Assembly: GCA_002104935.1 (NCBI GenBank)
Contig: MCGT01000053.1
Span: 1 to 64,000, forward strand
Reading direction: 5' to 3'
DNA: 64,000 nt
Origin: Hesseltinella vesiculosa
Taxonomy: Eukaryota; Mucoromycota; Mucoromycetes; Mucorales; Cunninghamellaceae
This document shows, piece by piece, positions 56,568 through 64,000 of this stretch (positions are counted from its first letter, which is position 1; every line of letters begins with the position of its first letter). The notes beneath the pieces were generated by a model. The model made no database searches. It was not told where the DNA came from and saw nothing but the letters and a program-made list of their open reading frames with translations. The translations under genes and the position numbers were made by a program.

Positions 56568-59500
56568 ATGGCAAAGGACGACATGAACAATACCGCGACC
56601 GAGGAGATCCACCCCATCCACACCAACAAGGAACAAGCATCTTTTACTGCTGGCTCCAAAGACGCTTCATCTCTGGATATTGTCACGGATGGCATGTCTG
56701 CCTCGTCCTTTTCTGATTATGAAGCTATGCTGCATTCCCAGCCACCATCAGACGACGACGACGACAACGACGACTCCAGCGTCTACTCACAGGAGTCTTA
56801 TCCTGGTGGTAACCCTGTGACACCGGACGATCAACTCCTGGATGAGCCGCAACCCGAAGCCTCTGCATACCCTTTGACTGTCGATGAGCATGATGATCCT
56901 GATACCACCCCCTTGGATGACCACCTCCACGAGCACCACAACGGTGCCCTGGATCAGCAACACCACACCCCACCCTTGGACGGCGACCGCCTTGGTGACC
57001 TTCAGCGCCATGAGCCTCTGGCCGATCGTCTCGACGACCTTGAGAACTATGAACCTCTGGCTGATCGCCTTGATGATCTCGAACACAATATATCTGTAGG
57101 CGACCACTTTGATCATCTGGATCACCACGCTGTCATGAACAGCTATCCTTCCCATGTTCTCTCGGACCATGATCTTCACTCCATGGACGCGCACCTTGAC
57201 GCTGAATCATTGCACGAGTCAGCTAAGCAGACTGACCACTTTGGCCACGACGATATTTTGAGCTCGTATGATGATGATGATGCCGCTGATGATGACACCA
57301 GCAACCATGGACTGCCTCTTGCGCCTGCTCACGAAAGCCACATCGCCTCTTCTTCATTGGATCACCCGAACGAGGCCACCGATCATCAATACGAGAATCT
57401 GGATTACAAACAGCACGAGTCCCTGGATCCCAAGCCCGAGTCTGTGGATCGCTATCAGCCCGAGCCTGTGGGCCACCAGCCCGAGCATGTGGGCCATCAG
57501 CACGAGCCTGCTGAGTACCAACATGAACCCATTGAGCATGTATATCAGCAGCAGGAAATTACGGACCACCATCAGCACGAGCCTATGGACAGCCATCGGC
57601 ACGGCCAGGAAGAGCAAGAACTCGATGCCACTTTGGGATCGAACAATCGCAATAGCTACATGTCATCACTGACGTCACTAAACGACTACCATCATCAATC
57701 ACCCACGTCACACACACCACCCTCAGTGTCTCAACGAAGCACCCTCCGCCTCAGTCGTGTACCAGCTGAAGAACTGAACGACATCAACCTTGAGCCTACC
57801 GAGCCAGCCTCGGCCTCCCCTACCGAAAAGCAGGCTGAGGACGCCGACAGTGGCAACCGTTTTTACCAAGCCGCCGCTGTTGCTCGATCCACAGTCTCCA
57901 GTATGACCACCAAAATGTCACGCGCCATGTCAATCTCATCGACCACCAGCCAAGGCAGCTTCAGCGCCACCACCGTGACACCCGCCTCGTCCGTTGCCAA
58001 CAGCATTCACAAGGAACTGCCGGCCGTGCCACCCAAGATCGATACCACCCCCCTCAGCAAGAAACCTGGGCCCATCGACACTGCATTTGCCACTTTGACG
58101 TCCTCTGTGAGCTCACCCACCAATGCCACACCCACCCAGCGCTTTGTATCCGGCCTCTGGTCACCTTTCAAAGGCAACGCTAGTCCCAAGCCACATGCCA
58201 TTGAACGCCCTTCAGCCAACTTTGCTGAGCGCCAGCGCCGCCAATCGCGCCCACCCAGTGTCGCTGTCCTCCCTGGCTTCCAGGAAAACCTGTTGGCCCA
58301 AATGGAGCAGCTCAACCAAGCCAATGTGGATGATCCCAAGACCCGCCGTGTTATGATGCAAAAGCGCAAATCCATTCGCAAAAGTATTGTCCAGCACGCT
58401 GCCCCCAAGGATGGCTTTGATTGGGGTTAGTCAAAGAATAATCATATCTCTGCCGTTTTGCAAATGCTCACCTCATTTTTTTTTTGAAGATTACTGGGCC
58501 AACGTATTGACAGACTTTGACCGAATGGGCAAGAACCGATTTGTATTGGTGCAGCAGATCCGTCGAGGAGTGCCACCTCCTGTGCGAGGCACTCTGTGGC
58601 AGTTGTTATCGGAAAGCCATCAAGCAAACATCCTAGCCCCTGGGACCCGCTATGTCGACCTGCTCAAACAGCCCAGCCCCTATGATAAAATGATCCAGCG
58701 TGACCTGCCTCGTACGTTCCCCGGCCATGAATACTTCAAGGATCCCGAAGGCGAAGGCCAAGAAGGACTGTACAATGTGGTGCGTGCCTATAGCGTGTAT
58801 GATGGTCAAGTTGGCTACTGCCAGGGGCTTGCTTTTATTGTCGGGCCTCTACTGTTGAATGTAAGCCTGGGTTCGTTCACTACAGAGTTGAAGAAAAAGC
58901 TGAACTGAGTCACTCACCCCTATTTTCCTGTTTTAGATGGCGGATGAAGATGCATTTCTGGTGCTTGTGCAACTGATGCAAACGTATGGCTTACGCGGTC
59001 ATTTCACCCCCTCCATGGAAGGTCTGCATCTGCGTCTCTATCAATTTGACAAGCTGATCGCCGAATTCTTGCCTCACATCTCTGGTCATCTGCAGCGCCG
59101 CGGCATTGATGCCACCATGTATGCTTCACAATGGTTCATGACTCTGTTCGCCTACAAGTTCCCTCTGGATCTTGTGTTTCGCATCTATGACCTCTTATTT
59201 GTTGAAGGCGTTCAAGTCGTGCTCAAGTTTGCACTAGCACTGCTCAAGCGCAATGAAAAATACCTTTTGCAGCTCGACTTTGAACCTCTCCTCGACTTTC
59301 TCAAAAACGGCCTATTGGATTCTTACAAGGTAACAAAAAAAGAAATAAGAAAACATGTAAAACAAGGGCTGACGTTTTTTTTTCCCCACCAGGGCGAGGA
59401 TGCGCTATTGATCCATGATGCAATGCAATGGGATTTACCCAAGCGGCGAATGGCCCAATTGGAAAAAGAACACAAGCAGCAAGTGGCCAAGGAGGAACAG

Positions 59501-59926
59501 GACGCACGCACCATCCAGACATTGCAACAAGAACAAGTCCGCCTCAAGCAGCAAGTGGATGAAAAGCAAGAGATTCACGACCACATGGCCCGGGAGCAGC
59601 AGGAGCTCCGAGACCAGTGGCAAGCCAGCCGCATGCACCTTGACCGAATGAAGGAAGATCAAATCACTCTCCAAACTGTCGTCGATACCCTCCAGCACGA
59701 AGTCGAGATCTTGCCGCTCCGCATCGAGGAGCAGCACAAGGCCGAGTTTGATGGCTTGTTTGCCGAAAACTCACGCCTCACCAACAAAAACGTGCATTTG
59801 GAAGATCAGCTAGCCCAACTCGAAGCACATCTTATCGACTTTAAAATGCGCTATGCTCAAAATGAAAATGACTGCACCCAATTATCCAAACGGCTTTATG
59901 AATTGAAGAAAATCATAGACCAATAA
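56568..59926 (+). CDS. TBC-domain Rab GTPase-activating protein (Gyp5-like)
   Basis: Four exons (56568-58425, 58490-58860, 58937-59329, 59393-59926) give 1051 residues. The N-terminal 600 residues are acidic, His-rich and low-complexity, with tandem EPLADRLDDLE repeats and HQHEP-like repeats. The TBC domain starts after DYWANVLTDFDRMGK: it has QIRRGVPPPVRGTLWQLLS, the Arg finger in RDLPRTFPGHEYF and the Gln finger in GYCQGLAF. A coiled coil of about 170 residues closes the protein. Gyp5-type GAPs turn off Ypt1/Sec4 Rabs in Golgi-to-surface traffic, which fits the Sec2-like gene elsewhere in the window, but which Rab it acts on cannot be told. Confidence 0.92.
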
Positions 59927-60202
59927 AAAATTTGTTCATGGCTGCCATCCATGGCCTATACTCGAGGCAAAAACGTAAGAGAGAGATAGAGCTGATGAAA
60001 TTAAAATAAATGGTATGCTGCATACGCTTAGCATACACAAAATGGACATTTAATGACGGAGCCTTGTTTAGTTTGTAGGCCCTTGGACATCTTTCCCACG
60101 GTTGTCAAACTAAAAAATAGGTTGAATATGATTGTACTGTATTAAATAAAAAAAAAGATCATGCTGGAGAAAGGGATAAAGGGAATAATATGACAGGTGC
60201 CA
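59927..60202. other. spacer between convergent genes TBC and PRO1
   Basis: 276 bp. An exon-like minus-strand segment at about 60070-60112 (14 codons with an acceptor and a stop) has no upstream partner and is probably chance. Confidence 0.35.
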
Positions 60203-61690
60203 TCATGAAGCAGAAGTAGTGACTTGTTCTTCTTCCACGATGCGGACCAGGTTATCACGGTGGACGACACAGTCGGCGTTGATGTAGCCCAGGATGTTGG
60301 TAAAATCAGTGCTGTTGTGACCCTTGATGCGGCTGATTTCGGAGGAAGAGTAGTTGACCAGGCCCTTGCCAATGACGATGTCCTGGCCATTCAGGCGCAA
60401 GCAGATATTGACGGCTTGCTGAATATTAAAAGGGCCTTGCACGTCGACAATCCCGGCCGCAAACAGGTTGCTACGTAGTCCCTGTGCTACCACAGCTTTA
60501 GCAGCTCCTTGATCAACATAGATGGTGCCTGATACAAGGAAAAAAAGAAAATAAAAAAGCGAGGTGATGAGATCACACCCTAAAAAGGAAGTAAATAAGT
60601 GCTTACCGGCGGTATGGAGTCCATGAAGAATCCACCATTTCCGATCAATCATGGGGTTGTTCTTGGCAATGAAACGGGTATGTAAAGGCGTGGCAGAGGG
60701 TTTTTCATCGATGATTTCAAAGATACGGCCAGGTTTTGATCCGTGTGTGATCACTGTAGTCACGCCTGCTGCAGTAGCAAGTTCTGCAGCAATCAGTTTG
60801 GTAGCCATGCCGCCTGTGCCCAATGCAGATCCGCCCGAGGCAACCGACACTGTCGACCGTTTGAAAATAAAGAAGGTCAATGATCGGGTGCTATGGAGAT
60901 TTTTTTTCTTTTTTTTTTTTTTGCTTGTTTTACCTTGGTCACGCAATTTACCGATATCTTCACACACCTGCACAGGCTTCGCATCGGGATTGGTCCGAGG
61001 ATTGTCCGTGTACAGGCAATCGACATCGGTCAACAAAAAGAGGTAGTCAGCCTTGGCCATGCCAGCGGTTACTGCAGCAAGCGTGTCATTATCGCCAAAC
61101 CGGATTCCTTGGGTTGAAATGGTATCATTTTCATTTACGATAGGCACTACATCCATCTGTAACAGCTCGTCTAGACAGCTGACTGCGTTGAGGTATTGTG
61201 ATCGCTATCAGGAATAAACCAAGTAAGACGTTGGCTCACAGCATCAATGAAACCTCCTCTTACATCAGACAAATCATTTTTGGTCAGCAGGATCTGCGCC
61301 ACTGGTTGATTGAATTGGCCAAAGAGATCGTCATACAGAGCCATCAGTCGACCTTGTCCCACCGCGGCAACAGCCTAAAACACGAGAAATAAAAAAAATT
61401 AGAAAACTTGGTGCGTGAACTGCTTCATATTGTCGTTGATCAATTACCTGTCTTGCCGCCAATCCGGAAGGTTTGGTAGCAATGTTTAATCGTCGAAGGC
61501 CAGTGCCAACAGCTGCACTGGTGACGATGATCACTCGGTGGTGCAAAGATTTCAGCTTCAAGACCGTTTCAACCAAACCAGACAAGTTGGACAAGATTGG
61601 AAAATGTGACACTTCGTCACATATCGAAGTCGTACCAATCTTGATCACAATAGTAAGACTGGCACCATTGGAGCGCTGTGCAGGTTTCAT
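60203..61690 (-). CDS. PRO1: glutamate 5-kinase (proline biosynthesis)
   Basis: Five exons (61690-61448, 61374-61264, 61204-60934, 60849-60607, 60528-60203) give 397 residues. The enzyme phosphorylates glutamate with ATP, the first step to proline, in the cytosol. The amino-acid-kinase fold shows [29 protein letters not shown], the [20 protein letters not shown] loop and [20 protein letters not shown], then [24 protein letters not shown] domain follows ([32 protein letters not shown]), typical of the kinase. It ends VTTSAS. It is divergent from the GPI protein gene. Confidence 0.95.
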
Positions 61691-61920
61691 TAGAGGTAAA
61701 TGTCAAATGAAAAATAAGTATCAAAAGAAGATAAAAAGGGGGAAACAGGAAAAAAAAAATCACACAGCTGGAGTGAGTCATTTTTTTCGTAGACTGAATT
61801 TCGTGTGTGACATCATGCACCAATGATATTCGCCTTGGAGAAACGACTGCATGACATGGGTCCAAAGTCGTAAAAAAATCACTTTCCTTCCTTTCTTCTC
61901 GACGTTCATTTTTAACAACA
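61691..61920. promoter_or_regulatory. divergent promoter region (PRO1 / small GPI protein)
   Basis: 230 bp between starts. Poly(A) and T runs only; the promoter role is inferred from position. Confidence 0.35.
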
Positions 61921-62316
61921 ATGCACTTGTGCACTCTCATCCTATTGATGGCTTTAGCTACCCAGGCGCCAGCTCAAATGTAAACTTTTTTTTTTGCTTA
62001 GCAGAACGAGGTTTGACGAATTTTTTTCTCCAGACCTGGTGAGTCACAAGTATCATCTGTGGTCAATGCTGCGAGCAGCATGGTTCATTCTTTAACAGGA
62101 GGAAACGCTATGCCGACCTCCTCTGCTGTCAATAGTGATAATCCCGCTGCAAGCCCAGCCCTATTCAGTGCCAGCGGCATGACAAATGCCTTAACCTCCT
62201 CTACGCCTTCTTCAGCTGATTCGTCTGCAACTGGCGTCGTGACCATGAGTATGTCTCTACAATCCTGGGCCTTGGTTGCCCTCTTCATAGCCAGCTTCCT
62301 CGTCATCTCTTCGTGA
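61921..62316 (+). CDS. small Ser/Thr-rich predicted GPI-anchored protein
   Basis: Exon 1 (61921-61979) and exon 2 (62034-62316) join in phase 2 to give 113 residues. An N-terminal signal peptide (MHLCTLILLMALATQAPAQ) is followed by a Ser/Thr/Ala-rich middle without Cys (VVNAASSMVHS, SSAVNSDNPAASPALFSAS). The C-terminus is a hydrophobic tail (SWALVALFIASFLVISS) typical of a GPI signal. No known family; the pattern is common for cell-wall proteins of fungi. The splice donor is GTAAAC and the acceptor CTCCAG. Confidence 0.75.
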
Positions 62317-63483
62317 AATAAAAAAAAATCACTTAGCCAATCGTCTCCAGTCCCTGATAATGCTGTAGCCAACTATGGCAGTAGACTAGTCGGAGGCTGA
62401 ATAGAAAAAAAGGTACACCAGTGACGATGGTCAGCTTCGAATTCCTTAACAAGGTCGATTGTATTAGTGGCTGTTGAACATAATTGAATGTCCAAGGGTA
62501 GGCTGTGATGGCCTGGCTTGTTTTCGACTGGTCCTACTCTGATTGAAAGTTTTTAGCGATATCATCATGCAAAATCGGATCGCCACCTTAATATTTTCAT
62601 GCCGCCGCTTCGGTTCTCAAAAAAGATGCGCTGGCCATGATCGCGTCCCTGAACGCATGGAACTGCAAACTATTCCCCACGCCAACGCCTTGCTCAAGTC
62701 GAAATGGTATCCTGATGTGATTACCTCCTATAGATACAATATATACCTCCTCCTCAACACCTCCAACAACTGCCCTTACCACTCTTAGGCAACAAAGGAC
62801 ACCTTCTCTTTGTTTCTTTGCATCTTTCGCCGATAAAAAAGGAGTCTCCACACCCCCTCTTTAACCTCTTTTTTTATTGAACGCTACCCCCATTCTGTCG
62901 GGAGTCTCTGCGCAGCCCATGACAATGTGCTATTTTTCAAATCGTTAGCAGAATGAAAAAGAAGAGGTATCTCTTTTTTTTCAAAATGACAGCGATAGAG
63001 AAAAAGGAGGTTGCTATGACAACCCGCAAATATCCAATGGAAATTGAGTTGGATACAGAACACAAACATGGTCGACCATGGGAAAATGAAAACTGAAACA
63101 CCCCCATCCCAAAAACAGCCAACATGGCATTTGAAACCCTATGCTCAAATTTAAAAACAAAAAGTACCCGTGCACCTTGCCTTGAAAACATGCGCGCGGT
63201 CTCTGGGTGGCGATGAAGAAAAAAAAAGAAGTTCTTCATTTGGTACTAATGAATGTAACTATGAAACCCCTCATAAGCCCTACACGGTGCCTTCGACACC
63301 AGCATAAGTAAAAAAAAAAAAAAAAAAAAACTGTAAGTCGAAAGCTGCCCGCTCCAAAAATATAACTCAAAATCATTTTGATTTAGCTAGAGCACGCTAG
63401 CTTACGAGCAGAGTGTGTTCATTTTGGAACCGAGCTACTGGAAATCACTTTGGATAAGCCAGGGTACGCTGTTTTAAGAACAG
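62317..63483. other. intergenic, no supported gene
   Basis: AT-rich spacer with poly(A) at about 63309-63330. Short plus-strand frames (for example 62953-63096) look basic and low-complexity and lack domain features. Confidence 0.4.
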
Positions 63484-63848
63484 ACGGGACAGACAACAGG
63501 GTGCATGCCAAGTTTGAAAAAACATCCATATTTAGATAGAGCCAAAAAGTGGGTGTTTTTAAATAAATACTTGCCTTCAAAGGGAATGAAAATAATTGTG
63601 AGCGATATATTTTTCTTTATATGGGTGGTGGATTTTTTGAAAAAATACGTACCTTAAAAGGGTCAATTGCCTTGAAAAGGCACGTATTTTTTCAAAAAAT
63701 CCACCACCCATATAAAGAAAAATATATCGCTCACAATTATTTTCATTCCCTTTGAAGGCAAGTATTTATTTAAAAACACCCACTTTTTGGCTCTATCTAA
63801 ATATGGATGTTTTTTCAAACTTGGCATGCACCCTGTTGTCTGTCCCGT
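63484..63848. repeat. long near-perfect foldback (inverted repeat, 172-bp arms)
   Basis: Left arm 63484-63655 and right arm 63677-63848 are reverse complements with one mismatch (63651 vs 63681). The loop is 21 nt. The arms begin ACGGGACAGACAACAGGG and include AGCGATATATTTTTC. No coding frame spans it and no target-site duplication is visible at its edges. The remaining 63849-64000 is spacer ending in poly(T). Confidence 0.93.
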
Positions 63849-64000
63849 ATTTTTTTTTTTCGACTTTGGCTTTTTTCACGCGTGTCATGGGGATTCTTCT
63901 GGCAAAATCATCACTTTATTTTTAATAATGAGCGCACTTTTTCAGCATCGTGTGCTGGCTTAATCAATGTGATTTTGTGTAGCTATTTTTTTTTTTTTTT

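Noticed and set aside
1653..59392. Five introns (1653-1706, 35594-35653, 37357-37407, 48789-48842, 59330-59392) are multiples of three without in-frame stops
   Set aside because: With roughly 50 mapped introns of about 55 nt this is close to the number expected by chance, so programmed intron retention is not supported.
60070..60112. Short exon-like minus-strand segment after PRO1 (14 codons with an acceptor and stop)
   Set aside because: PRO1 already has a good stop at 60203 and no donor reaches this segment in frame.
62953..63096. A 47-codon basic frame near the foldback
   Set aside because: It is Lys/Glu-rich and short, without a signal, splice sites or recognised motif; likely chance.

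Overview
The window reads as nuclear DNA of a fungus, most likely an early-diverging one (Mucoromycota, probably a Mucorales-type mould). This rests on compact genes with many GT-AG introns of about 50-70 nt, AATAAA-type polyadenylation signals, abundant poly(A)/poly(T) runs of 10-29 nt in introns and spacers, an MIT-containing PalB/Rim13 calpain, and relics of Ty3/gypsy elements and PD-(D/E)XK-fold families that I recall as expanded in Mucoromycota. No bacterial operon or organelle features were seen. The phylum call is inference.

Layout: 0-3.2 kb holds a candidate Kex2-type secreted peptide, a small two-exon gene divergent from RPS25, and a frameshifted nuclease-fold gene. 3.6-12.5 kb is housekeeping: a TM9SF/EMP70 protein, a Sec2-type Rab GEF with a GC-AG intron, RNA polymerase subunit Rpb6, a forkhead factor and a Golgi GDPase. 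12.5-14.9 kb is a repeat-rich gap with a direct repeat, a tandem 41-bp unit and one orphan ORF. 15-28.5 kb holds a PiT phosphate transporter, an MFS sugar transporter, a NUDT19-type Nudix hydrolase with a possible peroxisomal signal, a secreted protein and the calpain. 28.5-34.6 kb is an accessory island: a broken Ty3/gypsy integrase, a decayed ORF cluster, an intact PD-(D/E)XK-fold gene and an imperfect hairpin repeat.

34.6-41 kb is again ordinary: glycine cleavage H protein, a Pbi2-like proteinase inhibitor, a beta-lactamase-fold hydrolase, cytochrome c, an R3HCC1-like protein and a DMAC1/DUF4536-type protein. At 42-43.8 kb a tRNA-Arg(CCU) lies next to a tandem repeat and a decayed gag. 44.2-62.3 kb carries PAF1, signal peptide peptidase, propionyl-CoA carboxylase beta, a class V myosin, a small Cys-rich membrane protein, a large TBC Rab-GAP, glutamate 5-kinase and a small predicted GPI protein. 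The window ends with a nearly perfect foldback (172-bp arms, 63484-63848).

Themes: several genes serve the secretory and endosomal system (TM9SF, Sec2, GDPase, myosin V, TBC GAP, signal peptide peptidase, calpain of the Rim pathway). Sec2, myosin V and the TBC GAP all belong to polarised vesicle delivery, but they lie far apart and nothing in the sequence shows co-regulation. Seven gene pairs are divergent across spacers of about 190-450 bp. Exon boundaries were deduced by eye from splice motifs and reading-frame continuity; genes marked with lower confidence have unresolved ends.
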